DNA of 64,000 nucleotides from Candidula unifasciata (lineage: Eukaryota; Mollusca; Gastropoda; Stylommatophora; Geomitridae): NCBI GenBank assembly GCA_905116865.2, contig CAJHNH020003179.1, forward strand, positions 296,139 to 360,138. Reading direction: 5' to 3'. Within the stretch, counting starts at the first letter, position 1; each line of letters opens with the position of its first letter. The position numbers and the translations under genes were made by a program. Shown here in pieces: positions 22,841-34,264 of this stretch. The notes under the pieces were generated by a model. The model had not been told where the DNA came from and did not search any database. It was given only the letters and a program-made list of their open reading frames with translations.

Positions 22841-24559
22841 AAAAAAATATTTAAAACAAAAACAACAAAAAACTAGGGCTTGGGAGGACATTGCCATTTG
22901 CAAATGATGTTCTTGCATATAGGCAGGGCAGTGACAGACAACAGACAGCCCAAGAACTACAAGTAGCTGTAGACAAAGTGACTGACTGGTGTGCAGAAAT
23001 GGATGCTGTCATCAACTCAGAAAAGGCGGCTGTTATACGGCTGTTGACATTATAATTGCAAGAGCTGGTGTTCGAGGTCTCACAAGTGATGATAGAAATA
23101 TCAAAAGAGAAAGCAAACTGAGATACATTGATACCCCAACGAAAGAAGCCTGTCCTTCAGGGATCATGTGGAGGCAGCTGCGGCGAAATGCTAAAAAGGA
23201 CTCAATGCACTTAAGATTATGTCAGCAATGGATGTGGAACAAAGAATGTTGTTTACAATATTTAGCATTCAATCCTGTCGATGACAGATTATGGTCTTGG
23301 AATGCTTACCCTATCGCAAAGTCAGCTGATGAAACTTGAACATATACTCTATGAAGCTATGCGGGTAATTCTGAGATGTACAAGAGATACACAGGTAGTA
23401 TATATGCGATATATACTTGCACTGCCTTCTGCAGTTAGGCTTAAAGTTCTTCAGGCTAAGTCGTTCTCTCATAGTAGCCCCAGAAAGGAGGCACCCCCCG
23501 CACGAAGCCCTAGACAGAGCTAAGGGTCACAGACTGAAAAGAGGAAGGTATTGAATGGCGCAAGCTGAAGACACAATTAGACATTTGTGTAGGCTTGATA
23601 TCATTGGGTGAGGAGAGGAGTGGGTCAGAGTGTCCCAGCAAAAGTCAGACTTGTGTAGGGTTGTTATTACTTTAGGTCCAGAGTGCAGGGATTGGTCAGA
23701 AGGCGCTGCAGAATAAGAAGTTCAACAGCTGATTCATGACAATTCTCTCTCATAATGATAATCTATACAGATGGCTCTGTGAGAGGCAGACGAAGCAATA
23801 GTGAATGGACTTCATTTGGTGCAACAAACCCTGGCATGACACCACAACATTTAGTTTAAGAATGGAGGTGGAGGCAGTCACTGCAGCCTTTTGCTGGCTT
23901 CACAATCAGCTGTACACACATGTCGTAACTGTAACTAACTCACAGAGCATGTTGAGAAAGGTGGAGACTGGTATGCTCTGTGAAGAGTGGCAAACATCCC
24001 TTTAGATGTCCCGGATATTTAGCGTAGTTTGAATATTTTCCCCAGGAAATGTTGGTGTATTGGGAAATGAACAGTCAGATAGACTGGTTAGTTCTGCACA
24101 ACTTGATGGATAACTGATGCATGACAAACTAGATTTTGTTAAGAGTTCTTTGGGGCGAGTGAACAATGCGGGAGCATGGATGGATCATCATGGCCTGAAG
24201 AGAATGGAACTGCGAGGAGTGACCTGAGGATAGGGTCGACAATCAGCTCTCAAGGGAATGGTGAGACGGATATACAATCAGACTGCTATTGCTGCCAAAG
24301 GAATTGGAACTCTGCGCTTGCTGCTGAAGATGGGGACGGAGCGCTTTTTAATTAAACATTATAAATAATCTACTGAAAGATCAAACATTTACTGAATCAA
24401 TCAGATGTAAAATAGTCAATAAAGATGGGAGTTTGACTTCACTTCCCAGGTTATCATGTACATTTTGGTTTTTCTCTGCAGAACGAACAGCTGCCTGCTG
24501 AGATAGATACATAAAGAAGGAACTCCGTAGCTACAGCGACAATCTTCAGAGGTCTCCGT

Positions 24560-24660
24560 AAAACTGCATCCCTGAACTGAAAGCCCCGTCTGTGAAACGA
24601 ATCCACAATCTATAGAGCATGAGACAAACGGCTAAACCATTTGGTCACATAGACTCCCCA
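24560..24660 (-). other. tRNA-like SINE head
   Basis: On minus: ACCAAATGGTTTAGCCGTTT and a B-box-like GGATTCGTTTC. A related head is at 57570-57645 on minus. It probably belongs to SINE-5 or a sister family. Confidence 0.4.
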
Positions 24661-24984
24661 ACCACACATCATTTTTTTTTTTTTTAAAAACATAAATAAA
24701 CTTCATAAAATAATGCAAAGCCTGACCTGTATATTCTACGTTTATGTATGAGAATGGCAAGTACAGCAATAATAATGTTACAGCCAACAACTCAACATGA
24801 TCATCAATCGCATCCACAACCCATGTCAGTCCCGACTGTCTGACCAACCGTAAATTATCAACCAAATCCAGAAAATGGTTACATTAATAAACATGGGGGC
24901 ATGCTATACAATATCAGTACATATTTACATCTGTGTGTGTGTGAGTGTGTTGTTTGCACACATGTCTGTGTGTATGTGGTAGCC

Positions 24985-25215
24985 GCCGTGGTGTAACGAC
25001 AAGGGTTCAGGCCCTGATGAAGCTAGATTCATTTTCCCCCCAAAAAATGATCATAACTTCCAAAGTGGACGCAGCCTTAAATGGGTACCAGGTAAAGTCC
25101 TGAAAAGTAACGGCAGCCATGTCCCCCATAAAGTACTGACTGGTTTATAAAACACGTGTCTAGCCCAGATGCCCGACAGGCCTGAAAGCGTGGAGAAAGG
25201 GCCCTTTACTGTGTG
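24985..25215 (+). mobile_element. SINE-5 copy, full length
   Basis: tRNA-like head (GCCGCCGTGGTGTAACGACA) at about 24983, followed by the body TGGGTACCAGGTAAAGTCCT and the 3' end GGCCTGAAAGCGTGGAGAAA then GGGCCCTTTACT. Copies with the same order occur at 29780, 40285, 41270 and elsewhere. Confidence 0.7.
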
Positions 25216-25409
25216 TATGTGGAGGCAAACCCACGGCTGGAACGAGGAGAGGATCAAGAAATCAATCACTGGTCCGTGTGGGGCTGAAACAACCTACCAC
25301 TGACGAGACCAAGCACTGGGGGGACAGTGAGAGAAGACAACTGTCCACACACACAGAGAGAAAAGTAATGTTTTTTTTTTAAAACAAAGAACACAGACAG
25401 CACTGCCCA

Positions 25410-25445
25410 TACATGTCTGTGTGTGTGTGTGTGTGTGTGTGTGCG
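25410..25445. repeat. (GT)n microsatellite
   Basis: A GT run of about 28 bp, in the middle of an otherwise unrecognised stretch (25215-26180). Confidence 0.9.
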
Positions 25446-26184
25446 CACGTGCTCGCGTGCACTGTGCAGACCTCATAAGGATAACTCACCAGAGACCCAA
25501 GAAATAGTTCTTCTAAGAAATCCCCCTTATCCAGATAAGACTCTGACCATATGGTAACTGCCTGGGATAAATTGTTCTTAACAACAGAAAGTCGCAACTA
25601 GGAGTCAACTCATGTGGCGACATGATTTCATGTGTGATTTCCAATACCTGAGCGTAAGGAAAACAAGAACAGACCTTTTGCCCAACCCCCCTCCTTCCTT
25701 TTTTGTTGTTGCAAAAACGTTATCTTTTTAAGCATTTGCTTACACATTTCATATTATTTCAAATATCTTATTTATTTGCCATTCAGAACCGTGATTAACA
25801 ATAATAATATTATTATTGCACACATTAAAACAAGGTTTGAACCTTGTGTGCACTACTACACAGGTCTTTTTTCTTTGTGAAATAAGTTGAAACTGAACAA
25901 AATGGAAAACACTTGCAATATTTTCAAACCCTCATTTCAGCTTTGATAATGAGCAAAATCCAATCAGCTACCAGCAACCGAATGTGATTTTTAAAAAAAT
26001 TAATAAAATGCAATGTTGATGCTAAACAGAAAATACATATGTTATTTTGCAGGTATGTATGCAACAGTCTGTGCAGACCGGCAGATGCATAGTTTGCCAT
26101 TAGTAACAATGCTGCCACAAATATCTACCAGAATACTGCCAACAGAGTCGAACTAAACAGAAAATAAAAGAGATTATTGTTCTG

Positions 26185-26390
26185 TGTGGGACATTATTGT
26201 TTCCTGTTTGGGATATTATCGTTCCCTGGGTGGAACATTATCATTCCTGTGTGGGACAATATTGTTCCCTGGGATATTATGTTCCCTGGGTGGAACATTA
26301 TCGTTCCCTGGGTGGGACATTACTGTTCCCTGGGTGGGATATTACTGTTTCCTGGGTGGGATATTACTGTTCCCTGTGTGGGACCCAGGG
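26185..26390. repeat. ~22-bp minisatellite, about nine units
   Basis: Unit of the type GTTCCCTGGGTGGGACATTA, varying in length (20-24 bp) and base content. Three overlapping frames remain open because unit lengths vary. Confidence 0.9.
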
Positions 26391-26491
26391 TCCTATTTTG
26401 GGAGAGAAAAAGGACACAGATCCATGCCCCTTAGCAAGCATGTTATTTGCTGAAATCATACGTGTTGACCCACAATTTAGACACTGCAGCC

Positions 26492-26688
26492 CAGCGGTTC
26501 TCAACCGGTGATTTGTGACCACTTTGTGAGTCAAACAATCATTTCACAGGGGTTGCTTAAGACCATCAGAAAACACATATTCACTGAAGTAATGAAGTCG
26601 CAACAAAAATCATTTTATGGTTGGGGGTCGCCACAACATGAAGAACTGTCTGAAAGGGTCACCACATTAGGAAAGTTGAGAACCACTG
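26492..26688. mobile_element. hAT-type MITE with perfect 8-bp target duplication
   Basis: Left end CAGCGGTTCTCAACC and right end (reverse complement) CAGTGGTTCTCAACTT form a terminal inverted repeat with one mismatch in 14. The flanks are CTGCAGCC at 26484-26491 and again at 26689-26696. The interior is 197 bp overall with a GGGGTCGCCACA segment and no coding capacity. The ends resemble the widespread hAT non-autonomous type beginning CAGNGGTTCTCAA. An 8-bp duplication supports hAT. Confidence 0.88.
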
Positions 26689-26892
26689 CTGCAGCCTACC
26701 TGCAAACCACATTAGGAAAGTTTGTGAACCACTGCTGCAGCCTATCTGCAAACCACATTAGAAAAGTTTGTGAACCACTGCTGCAGCCTACCTGCAAACC
26801 ACATTAGAAAAGTTTGTGAACCACTGCTGCAGCCTATCTGCAAACCACATTAGAAAAGTTTGTGAACCACTGCTGCAGCCTATCTGCAAACC
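26660..26892. repeat. 46-bp tandem repeat derived from MITE junction
   Basis: Unit starts GCAGCCTACCTGCAAACCAC and runs through CATTAGGAAAG to GAACCACTGCT. It recurs every 46 bp from 26691 about four to five times. It combines the right end of the MITE, its target duplication and the 14 bp beyond. Confidence 0.9.
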
Positions 26893-26994
26893 ATAAAATA
26901 ATTTACAAACTATCCTATTGAGGGCAGCCACAGTAATTTAAAATTTACATAAATATATATGTATAGTTAAAAAAGGATTATCACTAGCCTTCCT

Positions 26995-27260
26995 CTTTTT
27001 GTTGTTCGTCAGCTGTAAAACCTGACAGAAAGTTCTAGTTGTCCATCCACCTTTTGACTTTGGTTGTGTTTCAGAACATGGGTGTTGCTTGCACATACAT
27101 GAGACAGATCTGGTTTACACTTTTGCTTCCTCACTTCTCAGGCAGATGCACTCTGACTTTGAAGGAGATATCCCTAATCAGTTGCCTTGTATGACATGCT
27201 TGTTAGGGGGACAGGAGGTCTATTACCACCCTCCACCTCCATGGGGGGTCCTGGAACTCA
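26995..27260 (-). mobile_element. SINE-4 copy
   Basis: Minus-strand sense. AGCTGTAAAACCTGACAGAA and CACTTCTCAGGCAGATGCAC, in order, match the reference copy. The remnant tail is TTTTTGTTG. Confidence 0.75.
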
Positions 27261-27889
27261 CCCAGACAGTACCACTAGTGATGTCTTTGAAAACTGACTT
27301 ATGGGCCATCCCCTTAATGACCCTAGCAGTCAGCCAGTAGCATGTCCTTTGCAGAACCTTGCTCCCATAACAACCTTCGGGAAAACTTCTCAATCACAAG
27401 CAAGATGTCCGGCGTCCGATACACCCATCTGGAGATCATCCGCCACATCCTGCACCCATCTTCTCTTAGGCCTTCCTCTTTCTCTCTTCCCCAGGCATAT
27501 AGCCCTCCATTTTTGTTCTCTCTAAACTTTTGTGCGTTTCAAGTGATCACAATTTTTTAATTGTCTGTGTTTTATCATCTTTAATAGCCAACCTTAATGA
27601 CTAGAACACAAAGATTTGGGGTCTGACATGTCAATCATTTAATATGCACCTATTTGCCATAATCAAAGAGACAAACATACTAACCAATCTGACAAACGTT
27701 TCTTCTAACAGCCATCTTAAAGATGACCACATCATGACTATTCTCATATACAGTCACCATATTCTTCCTCTTCTTCTTGAGCTTCCCAAGCTGCTGAGGT
27801 TAACTGCTGCAGAAACTATCTGCCTCTATTGATCTCTCTCTTTGGCCTTCTCTTTCCAGATGGTGTCTTTAAGTGTTTATGGGTGGGTA

Positions 27890-28100
27890 CATCTGTACAG
27901 GAAGGTGAGTAGGTGTACCCCACCAGGACATCACCCGGTGACACAAAGTGCCACCATGCAGATGAGGATCACCCGTACAGAGGTCCCAGAAACCCCTTAG
28001 CTGTTATGGCCATATCTATGGCTAGGCCATATTTATGGGCCAGCTATATTCAGGGCCCCTGGCAAAAGCCAGGTTGGGGCTTCAAAAAACAACAAATTGC
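27890..28100 (+). repeat. repeat-6 copy
   Basis: Reads CCCCACCAGGACATCACCCG, then TGACACAAAGTGCCACCATG and AGGTCCCAGAAACCCC. It matches the copies at 46065 and 56690. Its 3' end (GGGGCTTCAAAAAACAACAA) lacks the hairpin. Confidence 0.8.
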
Positions 28101-28594
28101 ATTCCACATGGGGACGACTTTACATGTATACAGTACAGACCACTTAAGGCAATTTCAGATGTGGAAAATTTCTGTTGTGAAGAACAATCTGTTTATCCTC
28201 TATAATTGTTCTTGCTTAGATTCATTTCTGAATAATATGAATTTATGATAAGAAGAACAATTTCCTGGGTCCCTAGTGAGTTGTCTCAGTCAGGTCTGCA
28301 GTGTATTATCTCTCCACCGGTTTCCTAGCCTGCCTGATGGTCCCAAGTCAAATAGTCGTTTAGGATATTCAGCTCACAAATGCATGATCAGAAAGGGAGC
28401 TAATCGCAGATCTGTGAAACGGTTGTGCAAACAAAACTCACGTTCTGAAACAAGATCAAAATCCAGAGGGGGACAAACAACTAGAACATTCTGACAAAGT
28501 TCAGATTCAGTGAGCACAAAGACAAAGAACACTGCTGGTCATTTCAGCTGCACAAACCCATTTTATCTTTACCTATATTAACTCCACTTCTGAA

Positions 28595-29030
28595 GAGCGG
28601 CTAGCCAAATGGTTAGAACACGAGGCTCTCATTCTAGAGACTCAGGTTCGATCCTCAGTAAGGTGATGGAGGTCTTTCTTTGAGGTGTACACACACAAAA
28701 ACGCCCTAATCTGCACAGTTCATTGTGACTGCACTAGCCATGCCCTCCTAAACTGACCGGCTCAAGACCCTCTTGTTCTACACTGCCCAAAAAACAAGTA
28801 GTAAATACCGGAGTAGCAACGGGTTTTCCCTTTCATTTTTTAAATTCTGCTTCTTTTTTGAAACTCGCCTGTTGATCTGATGGGCGTTGGTTCTGGTCCT
28901 AGAGGAACCGGACAATTTTTTTTAAAAAAATGACTTCAGCTCCCAGGTCAGCCTACACTTAAATGGGTACTAGGTAAAGTCCTGGGAAGTGAAGGCAGTC
29001 CGCGTGATGTTGACCCCCCCCCCCACCAAC
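28595..29030 (+). mobile_element. SINE-5-like head and body, split
   Basis: A good tRNA-like head at 28598-28668 (TAGCCAAATGGTTAGAACAC, B box GGTTCGATCCTC) is followed about 250 bp later by the SINE-5 body at 28930-29015 (GGGTACTAGGTAAAGTCCTG). The middle is unmatched and may be an insertion, or two neighbouring elements. Confidence 0.5.
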
Positions 29031-29440
29031 TAGTCAATAAAATATAGATCCTGCCCAATTTATGCCTGGGGGAAAAAAAGGCTATTTTATTTGCTTACTT
29101 CTCTGTCCCTGATTTGCATTGAAATATCAGATCTAGCATCCTCAAACAACACCGCTCATATACAAAATCAAGAACACATAATCTAAAAACAACATTGATG
29201 AATACACACATGCACAAACAAAACGTACTGCAATATTTACTTGAACAAATTCAAGAGACAACAACAGACTCTAGCAACACTAAGCAACATGCATTACTGA
29301 GTATTCTTGTAATGTTGCATTTAACATTACTGGAGCAGCACTGTTAGGAACAAGTATCAGCTTACTGATATTGCTGGATCAAACTTATGATCATAATACA
29401 TGTAATAACAAATAACAACTGACTGGCTGTTTTCCCACCC
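29030..29440. other. no feature recognised
   Basis: AT-rich sequence without a convincing ORF or repeat. Confidence 0.5.
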
Positions 29441-29444
29441 CCAT

Positions 29445-29722
29445 AGATGCCATCTGAACATCTGATCACTCATGTAACTTCAAGACTTGTGTCACAGATG
29501 CCATCTGAACATATGACCACTCCTGCAACTTCAAGACTTGCGTCAAGGATGCCACCTGAAAACTCCTGTAACTTCAAGACTTGCGTTCCAGATGCCATCT
29601 GAACACTCCTGCAACTTCAAGACTTGCGTCATGGATGCCACCTGATCACTCCTGCAACTTCAAGACTTGTGTCACGGATACCACATGACCACTCCTGCAA
29701 ACTTCAAGACTTGTGTTATGAA
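29445..29722. repeat. 43-52-bp minisatellite, six copies
   Basis: GATGCCATCTGAAC starts units at 29445, 29497, 29548, 29591, 29634 and 29677. The first two spacings are 52 and 51 bp, the others 43 bp. Each ends in CAACTTCAAGACTTGCGTCA or variants. Confidence 0.92.
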
Positions 29723-29779
29723 TGTAAAACCAAGGAGGGTGAATCCCAGATACAGTGTTCAACTTCCAAGAAAAGTTAT

Positions 29780-29990
29780 AAATAAAAAGTAACGGTCCAT
29801 TCAAACGCCACAAGCGCACTGGGCATATTACGCAAGACCACCTGGCCCTCGATGAGTGATGTGGTCGACATCAAGCTGCTGCCTTCAGTTGGTACCTGGG
29901 AGCCAAGATCGCATGTATTGAAAAAGAAGAATTTAAAACCCACAAGCTTCCGATCGCAGACAAACATCTAGCCGCTATACCACATCAGTT
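29780..29990 (-). mobile_element. SINE-5 copy, full length
   Basis: On minus: head GTGGTATAGCGGCTAGATGT, B-box remnant TTGTGGGTTTTAAATTC, body GGCTCCCAGGTACCAACTGA and GTCGACCACATCACTCATCG, 3' end GCCCAGTGCGC. It shows head, body and tail in contiguous order. Confidence 0.7.
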
Positions 29991-29999
29991 CCCTAAAGT

Positions 30000-31035
30000 T
30001 TTAATTAGAGAACCCACACAGGTTACGCCAAGTATTACCCTGTGTAGGTAAGGGTTAACATGAGCTGACAGAAATACAATTAATTAGTCATACGTCGTCG
30101 TCACGTGACTGGCCAACTGGCATGGGCGATGATGACTCTCCCCAATCTGTGATCCAACAGCATGTATCGATTTGTGTGTTGACGCCCCTTCATACCATCA
30201 CTAAAAGCTGCCAAGAATCTACTCATACTGTATTTATTTCCACAGGTCCTTCCAGCGATCACAACATATTCCAGTTTCCTTCCTCTCATAACATGACGAC
30301 TGTCTCTTTCTGATGTTTGTGACAAGATGTCTTTGAGCCTTCAAATTTTTCAGATCATTTGGGTTGCTCTTTTTGACTGTCTAAAGATTTTTAAAGGATT
30401 CTTCTGTAAAAGCACATCTATGAAGCCTAGAGAAGAAAAAAATTTCCAAGACCTTCAGAAATTGTTTAGCTTGTTTGCTATTTGTCCAGGCTTCACAGCC
30501 ATTACTGGCCATATGTATATCAAACGTAAAAACAGTGCAAACTGCGGTTGGCGGCATGGAGATCAAACAGCTCAAAATTGATAGTCGGACAATTTCAGCT
30601 GATATATAATCAGCCATCATTCATCATCCAGTGCCCTGTCAAATTAAGGCATGGATAATAAAATGAATATCTTTAAGGTAATTTCCCAATGAAGCACAGG
30701 CTCTCAATCAATTCCCACTAAACCGTCTGTAAGCTTCTTCATGATTGGCTGGATCTGCAGCTGAAGTTTTCCATATGATAATGTAAATGAGAGATTTTCA
30801 TGCCATAATGTAACTAAAGGTTTTCCTTGCGGTAAAGTAACCAAAGAGTTTTCTATGCTATAAAGTAATTGAGAGTTTTCCATGCTTTGGGTAACTTGAA
30901 TTTTCCAAACCATTCTTGCATGTGACATACTTTTAAGACAAACATAAATTCCTGTTTTGGTGGGTAAAAAATATAAACAGGGTGAAGCATGAAACAGAAT
31001 ACATTCCCTTGGGGTCTTAAAATATATCTATTGGC
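30000..31035. other. no feature recognised
   Basis: Scattered frames under 85 codons. A short tandem-like A/T-rich passage lies near 30760-30900 (TTTTCCATGCTATAAAGTAA type). No recognised gene or repeat family. Confidence 0.5.
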
Positions 31036-31040
31036 TGACT

Positions 31041-31425
31041 CATGTCATGACCCCTGTCACTCATGTCATGACCCCTGTCACTCATGTCATGACCCCTGTC
31101 ACTCATGTCATACCCGTCACCCATGTCATGCCCCCTGTCACGACCTCTGGCACCTATGTCATGACTCCTGTCACTCATGCCATGACCCCTGTCACTCATG
31201 CCATGACCCCTATCACTCATGCCATGCCCCCCATCACCTATGTCATGACCCCTACCACTCATGCCATGCCCCCATCACCTATGTCATGACCCCTATCACT
31301 CATGCCATGCCCCCTGTCATGCCCCCCATCACTTATGTCATGACCCCTGTCACTCATGTCATGCTCCCATCACCTATGTCATGACCCCTATCACTCATGT
31401 CATGAACCTGATCACTGAAACCTAT
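31041..31425. repeat. 21-bp minisatellite
   Basis: Unit CATGTCATGACCCCTGTCAC plus T, about 18 copies with small changes. A second block of the same unit is at 31850-32022. Being 21 bp, it keeps frames open on both strands. Confidence 0.96.
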
Positions 31426-31739
31426 GGGAAAGGTTGGGGTCAACTTGGCTTTAATTAACCTATTGGATCGGAAGGAACGAGTAACCTCTTATAAGAAATG
31501 TGAACACACCTTCCATACTACAGCCAACACACTGTGCCAAGGCACACCTTCCATACTACAGCCAACACACTCCGCCGGGACAGTTTGAAAAGCTCCGAGA
31601 TAACACACCTCATGTCAACCATTCTTAGTCACTTCTCAAAGCATGCACAAAGGTTACAGTGGTACTATTCCTCGCCTCTATTATAGATCATGCTAACTCA
31701 CTGGGACAAAATAAGCACTTCATATAATTGTTTTTTTTT

Positions 31740-32105
31740 AAGTAAAAGACTCTTTTCGTGTCTTTAGGTGTACTTGGCATTTAGGGCTGTGTGGGGATTT
31801 TAAAAAAACCAGAATAGACCCCCCTCTAAAAACATGTTCTAAAGTGACCTCTGTCACTCATGTTATGACCCCTGTCACTCATGTTATGACCCCTGTCACT
31901 CATGTTATGACCCCTGTCACTCATGTTATGACCCCTGTCACTCATGTATGACCCCTGTCACCCGTGTCATTACCCCTGTCACTCATGTATGACCCCTGTC
32001 ACCCGTGTCATTACCCCTGTCTTCATGTCTTTAGGTGTACTTTGCATTTAGGGCTGTGTGGGGATTAAAAAAAAAACACAGAATAGACCCACAGCCCCTC
32101 TAATT
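31740..32105. repeat. duplicated SINE-4 head fragment flanking a 21-bp array
   Basis: At 31755-31835 and again at 32025-32105 the same sequence occurs (GTCTTTAGGTGTACTTGGCA or TTTGCA, then TTTAGGGCTGTGTGGGGAT and GAATAGACCC). The GTGTGGGG...GAATAGACCC part is a SINE-4 head. Between them 31850-32022 carries the 21-bp unit in the TCATGTTATGACCCCTGTCA form. Confidence 0.75.
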
Positions 32106-32109
32106 AGGT

Positions 32110-32305
32110 AAAAAGAAAAATGTAAAGGTCCCTTTTCACAACTTAGGCGCATCGGGCATATGGGAAGAGCACCCATATTTTCACAGACCAATCGGCACTG
32201 GGTAGGTGATGTGGTCAACAATACGCCGGCCGTCTTTACTTCCCAAGGACATCCTGGTACCCATTTGAGGCTCCATGCGACCATACCATAAAAATCCATG
32301 CAGCC
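32110..32305 (-). mobile_element. SINE-5 copy
   Basis: In plus reading AAAGGTCCCTTTTCACAACT and GATGTGGTCAACAATACGCC match the reverse complement of the SINE-5 body and 3' end. Confidence 0.65.
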
Positions 32306-32339
32306 AGAAGTGGGTTTCGATCGAAAAGCTAATTAGGGA

Positions 32340-32545
32340 TATTTCCATTGAAGCCGGAGGGCACCTGTCTGAATGGTGAGGAACCAACAGTGTGCGTACA
32401 AATAAGCAAGCCAATAAAACAAACCTAAACATTAAACTCAAGTCTGAAAGAAAGAAAAACTAACATCCTGAAGTGGACAAACAACCAGAACTCTCCGCTG
32501 GAGTATACAGCCAGTGAACGAGAAAAAGAAGAAGAAAATATACTA
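32340..32545 (+). mobile_element. SINE-4 copy with GAA tail
   Basis: Plus sense: GTGAGGAACCAACAGTGTGC, AACAACCAGAACTCTCCGCT and AGCCAGTGAACGAGAAAAAG, ending in AAGAAGAAGAAAA. Confidence 0.75.
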
Positions 32546-32974
32546 CTCACTTATTCACACAAAACATGCACCTTTTTTTAAAAACCATAAAAAATATTTT
32601 TTTCCAATTTACAAAAAAAAAAAACCTGACATGACCAATTCAAGAGAGACAACAAGGAGTGTAGAAAAAACAATTCCAGAAGAGAGTTAAAGTCGAGAGG
32701 ATAGACTTCAATGCACCGAGTTTTATCCCATATGGCTAAAAAGTAACCAGCATTGCAAGACTTGGGGCTAAACGGCTTAGGTGTACAATGCTAGTCTATA
32801 GCTTCATTTAAAAAAATTTAAATTCCGAATCTAGTGATAGACCATCTGTACTTGTTAAGATTTTAAGAAAGCCATTCTCCTCTTGACGCTGAGACAGTGA
32901 ATAGTATATGCCTAGCTTTTTCTGACAACTGTTAAAAATAGCTCATACTGCATTATTTCTTCTTCTTTCATTCG

Positions 32975-33280
32975 CATGAAATAAATTGTCTATATCTGCA
33001 ATGCCGTCTCGAGTATGAATTTCTCTGTTTTTTGTAATTCCCTAAGCGGCCAGTAAAGTTTGACTTCTACAAGTGTCTCTTCTGGCCAGAAGTTTTGCCT
33101 GGAAGCATTGAATCTGGAACAGTCTTTGGAGGATGTGATCTGTTGTCTCAGGTGCCAGTCCACCAGATTGGCCAATCTTAAATTTGTTGTACATGTGGCA
33201 GCGAAGTCGATTGTGCCCTGTTCTAAGGTGAAGGATAATGACTTGCTCTGGTCTGTCCATAATATGGTAAATACTGCGTT
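32975..33280 (-). mobile_element. non-LTR retrotransposon 3' ORF fragment
   Basis: On minus, in two frames: VIILHLRTGHNRLRCHMYNK then FKIGQSG, TTDHILQ and SRFNASRQNFWPEETLVEVK, ending at a stop near 32990. This is the C-terminal cysteine/histidine region typical of non-LTR ORF2 proteins (RLRTGHN...HMYNKFKIG). Several cysteines expected in CPC-type motifs have been lost to a frameshift. Confidence 0.8.
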
Positions 33281-33318
33281 ATGATTCAGATTCCTCGGTG
33301 GCTAGTAACAACAGAAAA

Positions 33319-33545
33319 AGTTAGTTACAGGGCGTTGCAGAACCAACCAACCGCAGTATTTTTTTAACTGTCATGGTTTTTCTAGGCAAATTTTACATTT
33401 AGTAGTTTGCCACTCCCTTCTGAAGAACGGTCAGCTCTCGATGCTACTGTCAATACCAACGCAAGACAAATCGTCTGCAGCTGTGATCGAACCCGGCACC
33501 CGGACATTACCAAGCACATTCGCAACGCCTAAGCCACAGATGCCT
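33319..33545 (-). mobile_element. SINE-3 copy, full length
   Basis: Minus head TCTGTGGCTTAGGCGTTGCG, B box GGGTTCGATCAC, body GAGTGGCAAACTACTAAATG, and 3' end GGTTCTGCAACGCCCTGTAA. Confidence 0.82.
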
Positions 33546-33599
33546 ACAACAACAGAAAGCAGGCAGTAATCTGCCATCTTGAAACTTTCTAAAAGGCTA

Positions 33600-34130
33600 T
33601 AATATATATATAACATTAAAAATAAAAAAGAATTTACTAACATAGACACAGAAGACAAGTGGAAACTGCCACACTAACTGCCTAAGAATAAGCCTGTAGC
33701 ACAGCACAGCTTGTGGTTGAGTGACACATCATTTGACGGAACAGCCTGAATCACACATGACTAGATCAATGAAGTAATAAATCATGCAAGACAATCAACA
33801 AAGTGAAACCGTGGTGAATACTGACGACATTAAAAGAAAAACCAGCAATAATTTTCCCACTAGTACAGTTTCTTCCCGACCATGACCATCCACACTTGTG
33901 TCAACAACAAAGTAAATAAAAACTGTAAATGAAGTAAGACAACTACACTGGTAGAGTCAAAATAATCCCAGAACTGATGCTTAGAACGTAGCAGGGTTTA
34001 ATTATATGCACATAGACTGAATTTTTGTGTTTTATGTCAAACTTTTATAACCTGTGTGAATGAAAATAGTATTGACAAATATAAATTTGACCTATGACCT
34101 GTCAGTCAGAACAGAACTTGGTCATAAGTG
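33600..34130. other. no feature recognised
   Basis: AT-rich sequence with no ORF above 75 codons and no repeat family shared with the rest of the window. Confidence 0.5.
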
Positions 34131-34176
34131 GAGGAGATGCTGTACTTACTCATACATTTCTGTAAGAATGTAGAGT

Positions 34177-34207
<31 letters not shown>
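34177..34207 (+). repeat. poly(G) tract, 31 bp
   Basis: An uninterrupted G run just left of a SINE-4 copy, followed by a C-rich stretch. Confidence 0.9.
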
Positions 34208-34209
<2 letters not shown>

Positions 34210-34264
34210 CCTACATCACCTTCACCCCTCCCCCTTCTGGACTGCAGTCTGTAGGATCACTACC

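Larger units (their letters stand above)
21435..22870. other. block inserted in the LINE RT domain
   Basis: The RT reading up to AELETLGLG ends near 21435 and resumes as LGRTLPFAND from about 22880, with the bases TAGGCTTGGG / TAGGGCTTGGG at the two sides. The block contains an 84-bp tandem repeat (21819-22155) and a SINE-4 copy (22655-22840). The rest (22160-22650) is unrecognised G/C-richer sequence in which long frames on both strands look accidental. Confidence 0.6.
21150..24350 (+). mobile_element. degenerate non-LTR retrotransposon (RT + RNase H), interrupted
   Basis: RT blocks appear in order. ALDLEDAYNRV lies at about 21217. The block GFAISPVLFNVYISTIAELE lies at about 21363. The catalytic loop is at 22897 and reads FAND, where FADD is expected, so one metal-binding Asp is lost. 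Then come a post-RT linker (YGLGMLTLSQSQLMKLEHIL, 23285) and an RNase H domain from YTDGSV at 23770 to GNEQSDRLVSSAQLDG at 24065. The terminal GIGTLRLLLKMGTER is at 24300. In RNase H one catalytic Asp reads Asn (TNSQSML). Stops and frameshifts are frequent. A ~1.4-kb block (21435-22870) sits between RT motifs. Confidence 0.88.

Noticed and set aside
30989..31458. Frames rich in Cys-His (CHDPCHS type)
   Set aside because: They result from the 21-bp minisatellite, which is divisible by three. It is not a metal-binding protein.
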